From: Armatimonadota bacterium
GTDB taxonomy: Bacteria; Armatimonadota; UBA5829; DTJY01
NCBI GenBank assembly: GCA_023511795.1
Contig: JAIMAU010000002.1
Span: 283,916 to 347,915, forward strand
Direction of reading: 5' to 3'
Length of the DNA stretch: 64,000 nt
Shown here: piece after piece, positions 35,820-45,046 of the stretch
Layout of the letters: each line of letters begins with the position of its first letter
Numbering within the stretch: position 1 is the first letter of the stretch
Notes under the pieces: generated by a model
Database searches by the model: none
What the model saw: the letters and a program-made list of their open reading frames with translations, nothing else
What the model was told of the DNA's origin: nothing
Made by a program: the position numbers and the translations under genes

Positions 35820-37688
35820 GTGGCTGTTATCGCTCTCAATTCGGTTAGGAAATCGTTCGGCGGGCTCCAGGTCCTCGATGAAGTGAGTTTTACGCTAGGA
35901 TTTGGAGAGAAAGTTGCGCTTGTTGGGCCTAATGGGAGCGGAAAGACAACAATACTCCGACTTATTGCTGGTGAAGAGGAATCTGATTCGGGTACAATTC
36001 AAGTTCTTCCGGGTGTGACTATCGGCTATATGCCTCAGGATAGTGAATTGGTAGGTGAGCGAAGTCTCATTGAGGAAGTTTCGAACGCATCTGAGGAAGT
36101 AGTTCGCTTGGAATGGGAACTGCGCAGGCTTGAAGCTGCGATGGGCGAAGCGACGGGCGAAGAATTAGAGGCAATCCTTGCCAAGTATGGCGAGACGCAA
36201 CACGAATACGAGCGTCTCGGCGGTTATTCGTTCGATGCAGAGGTTAAGTCGACTCTGAGTGGATTGGGTCTTGGGCCGGAACATTGGGAGAAGCCGGTTA
36301 ACATCCTTAGTGGTGGACAGAAGACACGGGCGGCATTGGCAAAGCTGCTTCTACAACAGCCAGACGTGCTCCTCCTCGATGAACCGACGAACCATCTGGA
36401 TATAGAGGCGGTCGAGTGGCTGGAGGATTTTCTCCAAGACTTTTCTGGCACGGTGCTTGTTGTATCACACGACCGCTATTTCCTCGACCGAGTAGTAACA
36501 AAGGTGATTGATTTGCACGAAGGATACACTAAGACTTATGCTGGCAATTATACGGCATATGTTCGACAGAAGCAGGAGTTTCTCCGACAGCAGTTTGAGG
36601 ATTACGAAAGGCAGCAGGCAGAGATTGCTCGTTTAGAAGACTTCATCTGGCGGTACCATGCTGGACAACGACATCGGGAGGCGAAAAGCCGCGAGAAAAA
36701 GTTGGCGAGGATGGAGCGGCTTCGAAAGCCAAAGCTAGAAGCCGATAAAATGCGAGTTCGCTTTGAACAAGCTAAGACAAGTGGACAAATAGTGGCAGAC
36801 CTGCGAGATGTTGGCAAAGCTTTCGGGGAGCGGCAACTATTTGCAGGGTTGAACCTCATGGTGGAGAATGGCGATCGGATTGGAATAGTGGGGCCGAATG
36901 GTGCGGGCAAGACGACCCTCCTTAGGATGATTGTTGGCGACGAAGAACCAACAACCGGCACACTTAGCCTAGGTTACGGGGTCGAAATAGGTTACTTCGA
37001 CCAAGATTTGAGCGGCTTGGATCCTGAAAATACAGTACTTGAAGAAATATTGGATACAGAGGACCTTGGCCCGGCGGAAGCGCGAGTTTTCCTCGCACGC
37101 TTCTTGTTCAAAGGAGATAGCGTGTTCAAAGCTGTCTCGAAGCTGAGCGGTGGCGAAAGAAATCGTTTGGTACTGGCTAAACTGATGCTAAAAAAACCAA
37201 ACGTTCTTGTGCTTGACGAACCGACAAATCACCTTGATATTGATTCCCGGCAGGCGCTTGATGATGCCCTAAAGGCATTTGAAGGAACGATAATTCTCAC
37301 CTCTCATGACCGGTACCTACTGAACTCAGTGGCCACCCGAATCGTCGAAATTAAAGGAGGAGTAGCGCGGGTATTTGAGGGAAACTATGACTTTTTCGTC
37401 GAGCGAGCACGCCCAAGGCCAGCACGCCCTTCAAGAAGGAAAAAGCCAAAGCCAGTTGCCCGCAAGCCATCTGTTGCTAACGAAGTTGCTTCGACAGGGC
37501 TGACTGCCGAAGAAATCGAGCGCCAAATAGAAGCGGCTGAATCAAGGCTTGCTGAGGTAACACAACTTCTTGGAAATCCGGAAACTTATGCGAGCGCCGA
37601 GAAGGCGGCAAGTACCATTGCCGAATATCATGAATTGACTAGAACGGTAGAACAATTGTACGCAGATTGGGAAGCTTTGCTGGATTGA
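35820..37688 (+). CDS. ABC-F family ATPase (Uup-like)
   Basis: A 622-residue soluble protein with two ATP-binding cassettes. Walker A motifs are G-P-N-G-S-G-K-T-T (about 37-45) and G-P-N-G-A-G-K-T-T (about 359-367); signatures are L-S-G-G-Q and L-S-G-G-E; both have the D-E-P-T-N-H-L-D box. A linker (about 235-310) and a C-terminal basic region plus coiled coil (about 560-620) fit the Uup-type CTD. ABC-F proteins act on ribosomes or DNA rather than transporting. Start is GTG with AGGTGAT five bases upstream. It stands alone. Confidence 0.88.
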   Translation: MAVIALNSVRKSFGGLQVLDEVSFTLGFGEKVALVGPNGSGKTTILRLIAGEEESDSGTIQVLPGVTIGYMPQDSELVGERSLIEEVSNASEEVVRLEWELRRLEAAMGEATGEELEAILAKYGETQHEYERLGGYSFDAEVKSTLSGLGLGPEHWEKPVNILSGGQKTRAALAKLLLQQPDVLLLDEPTNHLDIEAVEWLEDFLQDFSGTVLVVSHDRYFLDRVVTKVIDLHEGYTKTYAGNYTAYVRQKQEFLRQQFEDYERQQAEIARLEDFIWRYHAGQRHREAKSREKKLARMERLRKPKLEADKMRVRFEQAKTSGQIVADLRDVGKAFGERQLFAGLNLMVENGDRIGIVGPNGAGKTTLLRMIVGDEEPTTGTLSLGYGVEIGYFDQDLSGLDPENTVLEEILDTEDLGPAEARVFLARFLFKGDSVFKAVSKLSGGERNRLVLAKLMLKKPNVLVLDEPTNHLDIDSRQALDDALKAFEGTIILTSHDRYLLNSVATRIVEIKGGVARVFEGNYDFFVERARPRPARPSRRKKPKPVARKPSVANEVASTGLTAEEIERQIEAAESRLAEVTQLLGNPETYASAEKAASTIAEYHELTRTVEQLYADWEALLD

Positions 37689-37830
37689 ATATCGGCAGTT
37701 TTGCTCCTGACGATAATGACAAACCGACAGGCTACTAAAAGGAGATAGCTTCGGGAATGAGAGACTTATTGTACACCTTTGCCCGAACCTCAACGTCTAA
37801 TGAGTTGAATATGCGCCTGCAGGTGCGAAA

Positions 37831-38415
37831 ATGCTTATGGGTAGTTTGGAGAAGCCGGCAGTGCTGGACGCATCTGTTATAGACAGAGACCAGTTGCTGG
37901 TGAAAAGCTTTCTAGCTGGCGATGAAAGAGCGTTTGACGAGCTTGCAGTCAAATACCACACATATATTTACAACATCTGCCTACAGATGCTCGGCAACGC
38001 TGCAGATGCGGAAGATGCAACTCAAAACGCCTTAATCTCTGCCTATCGTGCGCTACCTCATTTCAAAATGAAATCACGGGTATCTACGTGGCTCTATCGC
38101 ATTGCAGTGAACCAATGCCTGAGCCTTCAGCGAAGTCGGCGATTAGAGGCTCCCTTGGAGAAGGATTTCGGCGAGTGGTCCCAACCCAGCCTCGAAGATG
38201 TCGAGAAGCGTCGGATAATTTCGAAATTACTCCAGCGGCTTGCGCCTCACTTCCGTGCAGTGCTCATATTGAGGTACTATCGAGAACTTTCGTACATAGA
38301 AATTGCTGAGGTGCTAGGCTGGTCACCTGATAAGGTGAAGTGCTATCTCCACCGCGCTAGGAACGTCTTTAAAGAGATTTACCTGCGCGAGTGTGAGAAC
38401 GGAGAAGTGCCATGA
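37831..38415 (+). CDS. ECF RNA polymerase sigma factor
   Basis: A 194-residue ECF sigma with region 2 (A-F-D-E-L-A-V-K-Y, then S-T-W-L-Y-R-I-A-V-N) and region 4 (F-R-A-V-L-I-L-R-Y-Y, then L-S-Y-I-E-I-A-E-V-L-G-W). The recognition helix reads S-P-D-K-V-K-C-Y-L-H-R-A-R, unlike the other ECF here (19965-20609), so the two should read different promoters. The stop overlaps the anti-sigma ATG by 4 bases, implying coupled translation. AGGTG lies before the ATG at 37831. Confidence 0.88.
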   Translation: MLMGSLEKPAVLDASVIDRDQLLVKSFLAGDERAFDELAVKYHTYIYNICLQMLGNAADAEDATQNALISAYRALPHFKMKSRVSTWLYRIAVNQCLSLQRSRRLEAPLEKDFGEWSQPSLEDVEKRRIISKLLQRLAPHFRAVLILRYYRELSYIEIAEVLGWSPDKVKCYLHRARNVFKEIYLRECENGEVP

Positions 38416-39221
38416 AGTGCTCCCAAGCTAGAGATAAGTTGATGGATTATATTGCGGCAGAGCTTCCGTTGAGAGAGGCAAAGGAGCTGAGTGGTCATCT
38501 TGATTCCTGTGAATCATGCCGCAAGTATTTAGCACTTGCGCAGAAGGCTTCTGAAGCACTGAATTGCTTGCGAGAAGAAGAACCGGCGCCAGATGTCCTC
38601 AGTGCAGTTAGGCAGAGGATTGATGCTGAAAGGATTGTACGTAGTCGGATTCGCGTGCCCCGCCTAGCAGCGGCGTTCGCGGTAATTTTTATATGCGCAG
38701 TAATCATTGCCGGCTGGTTTTTGCAGGGGTTGTTCACCCATGAAGCTACACAAATCACGCGGCAACAAGAACACTTTAAAGCTCCTACTTTGACGGATAA
38801 TCTTACGGTGCAGAATGTACCAGATTCAATTCACGATTCAGCTAATATGTCCAAGCCCGTTGTTCAGCAAACTGAACAGAATATAAGCAAGCCTCAAATT
38901 CGTAAAGTTGCAAATGCCCTGCCTGTGCATAAGCGGCGGAGAACTATATCAACTGCCAGAAAACCCATATTGGCACATAAACCGTTAGGTGAAGCAAACG
39001 ACAGAATTGCACCTGAGCCCAGCAATGGCGAGCCAGTAATGGTGTTCGTGCTAAAGCCAAGGGAGCCCGAGGTATACACAATACAAGTAAGCGCCGATGC
39101 CGAGTCGGATGAGGCCGAGACGCCGACTACCGAGCTGAATGTAGTGCGAGAATTTGACGTCGGAGGCAGGGTAACATCTGTAACTATCGCGGAAACGGTG
39201 GCATCTGCTAATATTTACTAG
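38412..39221 (+). CDS. Zinc-finger transmembrane anti-sigma factor
   Basis: A 269-residue protein. The putative zinc finger is Cys3 and His29-x3-Cys33-x2-Cys36, the same spacing as in the other anti-sigma factor of this window. A transmembrane helix spans about 84-107. The outer part is a low-complexity Lys/Arg/Pro/Thr-rich region with no clear domain. It should hold the sigma encoded immediately upstream at the membrane. A secreted STN/H-X9-DG protein follows and might carry the sensing function that is fused in the other locus. Confidence 0.8.
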   Translation: MKCSQARDKLMDYIAAELPLREAKELSGHLDSCESCRKYLALAQKASEALNCLREEEPAPDVLSAVRQRIDAERIVRSRIRVPRLAAAFAVIFICAVIIAGWFLQGLFTHEATQITRQQEHFKAPTLTDNLTVQNVPDSIHDSANMSKPVVQQTEQNISKPQIRKVANALPVHKRRRTISTARKPILAHKPLGEANDRIAPEPSNGEPVMVFVLKPREPEVYTIQVSADAESDEAETPTTELNVVREFDVGGRVTSVTIAETVASANIY

Positions 39222-39246
39222 TTTGGAGTCACGGGGTGCACAGAAC

Positions 39247-40665
39247 ATGCACAAGATTGCAAGCTTTCTGACAGCAATGGTTTTAATTTCCTCAATAGCA
39301 GGGTTTGCCTTTGGGGGTGTAGATTCATCGAGTTCGAATGAATCTGAGAAAATATATCCCAAGCAGAGGCCACCGGAAACGAAAGAGCAAATCCCAAGGC
39401 GGTCCCGCGATTTGCGTGAAAGACTGTATCAGTTTGAGGGTGCACGCTTTGGGGATGCTGGGCGGTTTCGAATAGGTGATACATACTTTGGTGGGACCAT
39501 CTCTCTCAAATGGCCAAATAAGCTAGTAAGCATAGATGTTAGGGATGCTGACCTAGCGAGGCTTACGGAGCTTCTCAGTGCACAAACGGGCATTCAGTTT
39601 GTGTTGGGAGAGGGGGTGCCAGTAAACCTAAAAATCACAATTCGCGTGTCGAAGATGGATGTAAAACGGTTCCTTGACACGCTTACTGCAACCACTGGCT
39701 TGACGTATATAGCCGAGCATAGGGAGACAGAGAAAACAGAAGCGGAGACAGCAAAGCAAGAAAAAGCCGTTGAGACTAAATCGGAGGATAGTCCGGACAG
39801 CCCCGATTTTGCGGATTCCGAAATAAGAAAGTTTCCATTCCCGGGCAAATTTTCAGAGAAGCATCCCATGTATGACTTCGCAAGAAAGGAAGTAACCCAC
39901 GTCACTATCTACAGCCTCAAAAGCAAGGGTGTAATAGTGAATATGGGAAAGGTTTCGGCTTCGCTAAAGAACGCCGACCCTATCGAGGCGGTAACAAACC
40001 TTATCAAACAGATTGGTGGCGCAGGTTACGTAGTCATGAATCTAGATGATTATTTAGCTCTTCAGGATCCAGCTCAAGCGGAAAGAATAAGAAAAGCACT
40101 TAAGAGCGCTCCTCGCATGAAAGTCAACCTTGAATTAAGGGATTCGCCTATAACAGATGCGCTCGTTCAACTTTCTCAAAGGGGGAAGTTTTATATTACA
40201 ATACCTAAACCTGGGATTCCGAATTTCCTGATAATACCGGACGTCGAAGTTGTAGACGAGAAAATACTACCTTCTCTCAGTGCTGCAGACAAGGAGGCTG
40301 AGGAAAGGGCAAGGAATGACCAGCGAATTTGTATGGCCAGAATGAAGGAAATGGTTACAAAGCTTCTAGCTTTTGCAAAAGCCAATGGTGGGGTGTTTCC
40401 GGATGCCGCAGAGTGGATGGAAAAGGTTCCATTCCCCAAAGAGTATCAGCGGTCTTATGCAATGAACAAATATTTGAGCCTTAGGAAGTTGAGCGAAATT
40501 AAAAATCCTTCTGAAGTAGTATTGCTGTTTGAATCAATCTGCGGCCGGGTATATGGAACAGAGGAGTCAGTTATTCCAATTCGGCGGCACCCCGATGGCA
40601 TTGTGTTCGGTTTCGCGGATGGGCATGTTGAGATAAGGGAAGACATGCCCAATTTCAAGCCATAG
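39247..40665 (+). CDS. Secreted protein joining STN-like domains to an H-X9-DG-type C-terminus
   Basis: A 472-residue protein with a signal peptide (about 1-24). Residues about 92-160 resemble the secretin/TonB short N-terminal domain (V-D-V/I-D-V-R-D-A-D-L, then L-L-S-A-Q-T-G-I-Q-F), and a similar segment recurs near 225-330. The C-terminus ends in H448-x9-Asp458-Gly459, the motif of H-X9-DG proteins. Those normally carry an N-terminal prepilin methylation site, which is absent here, so this is an unusual combination. The frame is also open from 39223, but the ATG at 39247 gives a clean signal peptide. It is the third gene of the sigma/anti-sigma operon. Confidence 0.65.
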   Translation: MHKIASFLTAMVLISSIAGFAFGGVDSSSSNESEKIYPKQRPPETKEQIPRRSRDLRERLYQFEGARFGDAGRFRIGDTYFGGTISLKWPNKLVSIDVRDADLARLTELLSAQTGIQFVLGEGVPVNLKITIRVSKMDVKRFLDTLTATTGLTYIAEHRETEKTEAETAKQEKAVETKSEDSPDSPDFADSEIRKFPFPGKFSEKHPMYDFARKEVTHVTIYSLKSKGVIVNMGKVSASLKNADPIEAVTNLIKQIGGAGYVVMNLDDYLALQDPAQAERIRKALKSAPRMKVNLELRDSPITDALVQLSQRGKFYITIPKPGIPNFLIIPDVEVVDEKILPSLSAADKEAEERARNDQRICMARMKEMVTKLLAFAKANGGVFPDAAEWMEKVPFPKEYQRSYAMNKYLSLRKLSEIKNPSEVVLLFESICGRVYGTEESVIPIRRHPDGIVFGFADGHVEIREDMPNFKP

Positions 40666-40700
40666 GGTGAATCCTACCAGTTGATATGGCGGCGGAAAAT

Positions 40701-40731
40701 GAGAAGGCCGGGCACGCCCCCTGGCCTTCTC
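40701..40731 (+). terminator. Hairpin after the ECF operon
   Basis: A 9-bp stem (40701-40709 with 40723-40731) with a GC-rich loop lies 35 bases after the stop. No T-run follows, so it may be a weak or factor-assisted terminator. Confidence 0.45.
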
Positions 40732-40904
40732 GCTTATGGGTGTGGTGGGTGATTGCAGGGCGAGTTAAATTCAAAAACTCTATAAGTTCGCTGAACCAAG
40801 TGTGCCGAAAGCAATCTAACCCAGCGCTTTGATTATGAGCGCTTACATCCATAGTATAGCTAAGCAAGATGCATGCCAATATGGCACGGACGCATTCGAT
40901 TTGT

Positions 40905-40910
40905 TATAAT
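40905..40910 (+). promoter_or_regulatory. -10 element for a possibly leaderless transcript
   Basis: TATAAT lies 8 bases before the ATG at 40919, so transcription would begin almost on the start codon. No ribosome site is seen. No good -35 box was found. Confidence 0.45.
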
Positions 40911-40918
40911 ATCTCCCT

Positions 40919-41374
40919 ATGGCAAGCCTTATTGAAAAATACAGAGCTACTCAAAGGCGGATTCGCGCACTATTTGCGCCGTATACGGCGGAGCTCTGCC
41001 CTGTTTGTCCTCAGCCGTGCTGCCGGAAACCCACGAAAGTTCGGGAGATTGATGTTCTTCTTGCAAATGCATTTGGATGTTCACTACCTTCGGCTGACCA
41101 AACGGTGAGAGAGTATCTGGAAGCTAGCATTAGTATCCTTGCTGGCGGCGAATTGGTTGAACAAACCCTTGAACCATGCGATTATTTGGGAAATAACGGG
41201 TGTCTTTTCCCCGATGATCTTCGGCCATTTGAATGCGTGAAGTATGTGTGTCCACAATTAAAACGCAGAATGACCCCACATGAGATGCGCGAGCTTAGAT
41301 ATCTGCTCCACAAGCTAGGCGTTCACCATCGAGCGCTCATTGACGCCGTCATGCCTGCGGGCCGCCGCCCTTGA
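40919..41374 (+). CDS. Cysteine-cluster protein (YkgJ-like)
   Basis: A 151-residue cytoplasmic protein with two Cys groups: C-P-V-C-P-Q-P-C-C near residue 27 and a second set (C-D-Y-L-G-N-N-G-C, then E-C and Y-V-C-P) near 87-111. The second resembles the Cys pattern of the YkgJ family, thought to bind zinc or iron. No enzyme motif is seen. It may be translated from a leaderless mRNA, as TATAAT lies 8 bases before the ATG. Confidence 0.65.
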   Translation: MASLIEKYRATQRRIRALFAPYTAELCPVCPQPCCRKPTKVREIDVLLANAFGCSLPSADQTVREYLEASISILAGGELVEQTLEPCDYLGNNGCLFPDDLRPFECVKYVCPQLKRRMTPHEMRELRYLLHKLGVHHRALIDAVMPAGRRP

Positions 41375-41447
41375 CACCAAATTCGGCTAAGAATATGATG
41401 TTCATGTTTAGATAAGTCCAATTAAAAATTTTGGCACAAAATATGTC

Positions 41448-42533
41448 ATGAGAGCTGCCGTACTTGAAAAGTTCAACGAGCCGCTAGCAGTGCGAGAATT
41501 CGATAAGCCAATCCTCGGGCCTGGTGAGGTTCTTGTGCGGATGCTTGCCGCGGGTGTGTGTGGGTCAGATATCCACATGTGGCATGGTAAGGACCCTCGA
41601 ATACCTCTGCCAACAATCATAGGTCATGAGGGCGTGGGAGAGGTGGAAGAAATTGGTCCCGAGCCGCCAAAGTCCATCAGTGGGAGAGAACTCAGCCGTG
41701 GGGATAGGATTGCTTGGGACCGTGGAGTTACGTGTGGCCAGTGCTTTTACTGTGCTGTGCGGCATGAGCCGAACCTTTGTCCAAATCGGTGGGCTTATGG
41801 GATTGGGAGGTCATCGGAAAAACCGCCCTACCTTGTTGGTTGTTATGCTGAGTACATCGTACTTGTGCGAGGCACAAATATCATTCATCTAGATGAGTTT
41901 CCTTCGACTGATTATGTGCTATTGGCAAGCACGTCTTGCTCTGGAGCAACCGCTGCCAATGCCGTGGAGGTTGCTGGTATTGAGCCGGGTAGCGCTGTTC
42001 TAGTGCAGGGTTCTGGTCCGCTTGGATTATTCCTAACTGCTTTCGCAAGCATGCTTGGGGCATCACCAATAGTAGTCGTGGGAGGCTCACCAGATAGCCT
42101 TGCGCTTGCACTAAAATTAGGTGCAGACCTCGTTCTTAGCCATCGAACTACACCATCAAAAGAACGGATGGAAGCAATTCGTGAAATTGCACCTCGAGGC
42201 ATAGATATTGTGCTTGAGTCATCCGGCAGACCTGACTCGATAAATGAGGGAATACAAGCATTGAGAACAGGCGGCTCGTATATTTCCACAGGCTTTGCAG
42301 TCCCGGGAGCATCAGTAACCATTGATTGTTACCAAGATTTAGTGCGGAAAAACCTTCGGCTTCAAGGAGTTTGGACGAGCCATACGCGCCACCTTTATCA
42401 AGCTCTGGCGCTTGCTGGTCAGAATCCCGTGCTGGGCAAAGTGATTACAAGCACATTCACTCTCGAGCAGGCAACCGATGCCCTTGTTGCTATGGAACGA
42501 CGCGAAGCTATTAAGTCGGCAATTGTATTCTAA
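41448..42533 (+). CDS. Zinc-dependent medium-chain alcohol dehydrogenase family protein
   Basis: A 361-residue MDR protein. Catalytic zinc ligands Cys38, His60 and Glu61 are present, as is the structural-zinc set (C-G-Q-C-F-Y-C, then C at the end of that loop). The NAD(P) site is a G-S-G-P-L-G-L motif. The substrate is not clear; relatives act on polyols, threonine or phosphonate intermediates. The start ATG at 41448 has a poor ribosome site. It lies alone between a Cys-cluster gene and radA. Confidence 0.8.
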   Translation: MRAAVLEKFNEPLAVREFDKPILGPGEVLVRMLAAGVCGSDIHMWHGKDPRIPLPTIIGHEGVGEVEEIGPEPPKSISGRELSRGDRIAWDRGVTCGQCFYCAVRHEPNLCPNRWAYGIGRSSEKPPYLVGCYAEYIVLVRGTNIIHLDEFPSTDYVLLASTSCSGATAANAVEVAGIEPGSAVLVQGSGPLGLFLTAFASMLGASPIVVVGGSPDSLALALKLGADLVLSHRTTPSKERMEAIREIAPRGIDIVLESSGRPDSINEGIQALRTGGSYISTGFAVPGASVTIDCYQDLVRKNLRLQGVWTSHTRHLYQALALAGQNPVLGKVITSTFTLEQATDALVAMERREAIKSAIVF

Positions 42534-42577
42534 AACTTTCAATTTACGCTTTGCAATATTCCTCCCTTCTTTGTGGT

Positions 42578-42607
42578 TTGTCGTTGCATTTCAACTTTTG
42601 ATATAAT
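42578..42607 (+). promoter_or_regulatory. Putative promoter for radA
   Basis: TTGTCG (42578-42583) and TATAAT (42602-42607) are 18 bases apart. The transcript would start about 25 bases before the TTG start of radA, passing through AAGGGG. Confidence 0.5.
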
Positions 42608-42639
42608 TCCTTTGTTGAGAAAATATAAAGGGGTTATAA

Positions 42640-44070
42640 TTGGCAAAGAAGCAGACTAAATATGTATGTCAACAGTGTGGATATGAGTCTCCAAAATGGC
42701 TTGGTCGCTGTCCCGACTGCAACGAGTGGAACACTCTAGTTGAGGAAGTTGTCACCCGAACATCGGAGGCTACGAAGAAGCCCGCGTCCGCTACATACAA
42801 CCCACCCAAACCGATTACCGATGTTGTGGTCGGTGAGCATCACCGATACACCACTGGCATTGGTGAGTTCGATCGTGTTCTTGGCGGTGGTGTAGTGCCC
42901 GGCTCTGTTGTGTTAGTTGGCGGCGATCCGGGAATTGGGAAGTCAACCCTTCTTACACAGGTGGCTGAAAACCTGAGCCGCGGTGGCCCAACGCTCTACG
43001 TTTCGGGTGAGGAATCCTTAGAGCAGGTCAGGATGCGAGCCAACCGATTGGGCACGGTTTCAGAGCGCCTTTATCTCGCCGCTGAGACGTGTATTGAGCA
43101 AGTCGAGGCGTACGTGCATTCTCTTAAACCTGGTGCTGTCATTATTGATTCTATCCAGGCAATGTATGACTCGTCGCTGGAATCAGCGCCTGCCACTGTG
43201 AGCCAGGTTCGCTCTTGCACTGCAACTCTTGTTAGAATCGCGAAGAGCTTAAGCATACCAGTGTTCATCATTGGCCATGTTACAAAGGATGGTTCTATTG
43301 CCGGCCCACGCGTGCTCGAACATATGGTAGACACCGTGCTTTATTTCGAAGGCGACCGGCATCAAGTTTATCGGATACTGCGGGCGGTGAAAAACAGATT
43401 CGGTTCAACAGACGAGCTGGGGATTTTCGAGATGCACGAAAATGGCCTTGTGGAGGTAAGCAATCCGTCTGAGCTTCTTCTTGCGGAAAGGCCCCTGCAT
43501 GGCCCGGGCTCGGTTGTAAGTGCCGTTATAGAGGGTACAAGGCCCTTGCTTGTCGAAGTTCAGGCTTTAGTATCGCCTTCGTATTTTGCTGCTCCAAGAA
43601 GGATGGTAAGTGGGGTTGACTATAACCGCACGATGCTGATTCTGGCGGTTCTGGAAAAGCGCATAGGACTTCGATTTTCTAATCAAGATGTCTATGTAAG
43701 CATAGCAGGTGGCGTAAAAGCCGCGGAGCCCGCGCTTGATTTGGCGATTGCGGCGGCAGTGGCTTCGAACTTGAAGGAATTGCCAATTGACCCAAAAACT
43801 TTGGTTGTTGGGGAGGTTGGTCTTGCGGGTGAAGTGCGAGGCGTGGTTCAGATTGAAAAGCGAATAAGAGAGGCGGCGCACTTGGGATTCGAGCGCGCAA
43901 TCATTCCTGCAGCCAACGCAGGAAGAGCCAAGGTTACAGGAATGAAGACTGTTGGCGTGGAGTCGGTTTACCAAGGAATTGAAGCCGCGATTGGCAGCTT
44001 TAAGCGCAAGAGGGCGACGGCTTCCGCAATTGGAGAACGAGATTTAGGAGAGGGCGAAAAGGGTTGTTAG
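42640..44070 (+). CDS. radA: DNA repair protein RadA
   Basis: A 476-residue protein with all RadA parts: an N-terminal zinc ribbon (Cys10, Cys13, Cys24, Cys27), a RecA-like ATPase with Walker A G-D-P-G-I-G-K-S-T near residue 95, the RadA-specific K-N-R-F-G motif near 252, and a Lon-protease-like C-terminal domain. RadA drives branch migration of recombination intermediates. Translation starts at TTG, with AAGGGG 7 bases before it. It heads a run of housekeeping genes (nadA, nadC, birA). Confidence 0.93.
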   Translation: MAKKQTKYVCQQCGYESPKWLGRCPDCNEWNTLVEEVVTRTSEATKKPASATYNPPKPITDVVVGEHHRYTTGIGEFDRVLGGGVVPGSVVLVGGDPGIGKSTLLTQVAENLSRGGPTLYVSGEESLEQVRMRANRLGTVSERLYLAAETCIEQVEAYVHSLKPGAVIIDSIQAMYDSSLESAPATVSQVRSCTATLVRIAKSLSIPVFIIGHVTKDGSIAGPRVLEHMVDTVLYFEGDRHQVYRILRAVKNRFGSTDELGIFEMHENGLVEVSNPSELLLAERPLHGPGSVVSAVIEGTRPLLVEVQALVSPSYFAAPRRMVSGVDYNRTMLILAVLEKRIGLRFSNQDVYVSIAGGVKAAEPALDLAIAAAVASNLKELPIDPKTLVVGEVGLAGEVRGVVQIEKRIREAAHLGFERAIIPAANAGRAKVTGMKTVGVESVYQGIEAAIGSFKRKRATASAIGERDLGEGEKGC

Positions 44071-44087
44071 AATAGGAGCGAGTGCTT

Positions 44088-45023
44088 ATGTCTTTAGAAA
44101 AGAGTGGAGTTGAGGATACAACGTTTCATTTATTAGGTAGGATAGAAGTATACCAGAATCTCCGCAATGCGGTTATTCTAGCTCATAACTATCAGCTTGG
44201 CGAGATTCAGGATGTTGCCGATTTTGTGGGTGACTCCCTTGAGCTAAGCAGAAAGGCGGCGGAGGCCCAGGCGGACGTTATCGTTTTCTGTGGAGTTCAC
44301 TTCATGGCGGAAACAGCCAAGATACTTTCGCCGCAGAAAACTGTGTTGCTGCCTGACCTTGCGGCTGGTTGCCCAATGGCGGATATGATAACTGCCGAGC
44401 AACTACGTGAGCTTAAAGCCGAATACCCAGGGCGACCTGTCGTGGCATATGTAAATACTTCGGCGGCAGTCAAGGCTGAGAGTGATATTTGCTGTACATC
44501 TGCAAACGCCGTAAAAGTTGTCGAATCGCTTGATGCAGACGAAGTCATTTTTGTGCCCGACAAGTGTCTCGGCGACTATGTTGCATCGAAGACTAACAAG
44601 CGCGTTATCTGCTATCCGGGCTTTTGCCCAACACATTACAATATCACGCCTGAGGACATTCTAAGGGCAAAGGAAGAGCATCCCAAAGCGCTAGTAATCG
44701 CCCACCCCGAATGCACGAAAGAGGTGCTCGAGCTGGCCGATGGTGTTTTCAGTACGTCGGGGATGATTCGCTTTGCAAGAGAGAGCTCGGCACGGGAGTT
44801 TATTGTTGCCACGGAGGAAGGCTTGCTTCACCGACTCTATCAGGAAAATCCTGGCAAGAAGTTTTATGCGCCCACAGCTGGGGTAGTCTGCCCGAATATG
44901 AAGCTAATTACGCTTGAAAAGCTTGCTTGGTCGCTTGAAAATATGCAGTATACAATCGAGTTACCTGCCGATATAATAAATAGAGCACGAAAAGCGATTG
45001 AGCGCATGATAGAAATAGGATAG
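44088..45023 (+). CDS. nadA: Quinolinate synthase
   Basis: A 311-residue NadA. It condenses iminoaspartate with dihydroxyacetone phosphate to quinolinate, using an oxygen-sensitive [4Fe-4S] cluster. Conserved segments A-H-N-Y-Q, D-S-L-E-L-S, F-C-G-V-H-F-M, A-G-C-P-M-A and the C-T-S-A-N loop are present; cluster cysteines lie in A-G-C-P, H-P-E-C and V-C-P-N. The ATG at 44088 follows AGGAG. NadB is not between nadA and nadC, so iminoaspartate comes from a gene elsewhere, perhaps aspartate dehydrogenase. Confidence 0.93.
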   Translation: MSLEKSGVEDTTFHLLGRIEVYQNLRNAVILAHNYQLGEIQDVADFVGDSLELSRKAAEAQADVIVFCGVHFMAETAKILSPQKTVLLPDLAAGCPMADMITAEQLRELKAEYPGRPVVAYVNTSAAVKAESDICCTSANAVKVVESLDADEVIFVPDKCLGDYVASKTNKRVICYPGFCPTHYNITPEDILRAKEEHPKALVIAHPECTKEVLELADGVFSTSGMIRFARESSAREFIVATEEGLLHRLYQENPGKKFYAPTAGVVCPNMKLITLEKLAWSLENMQYTIELPADIINRARKAIERMIEIG

Positions 45024-45046
45024 CTTATATTGGAAATTTAGTCATC

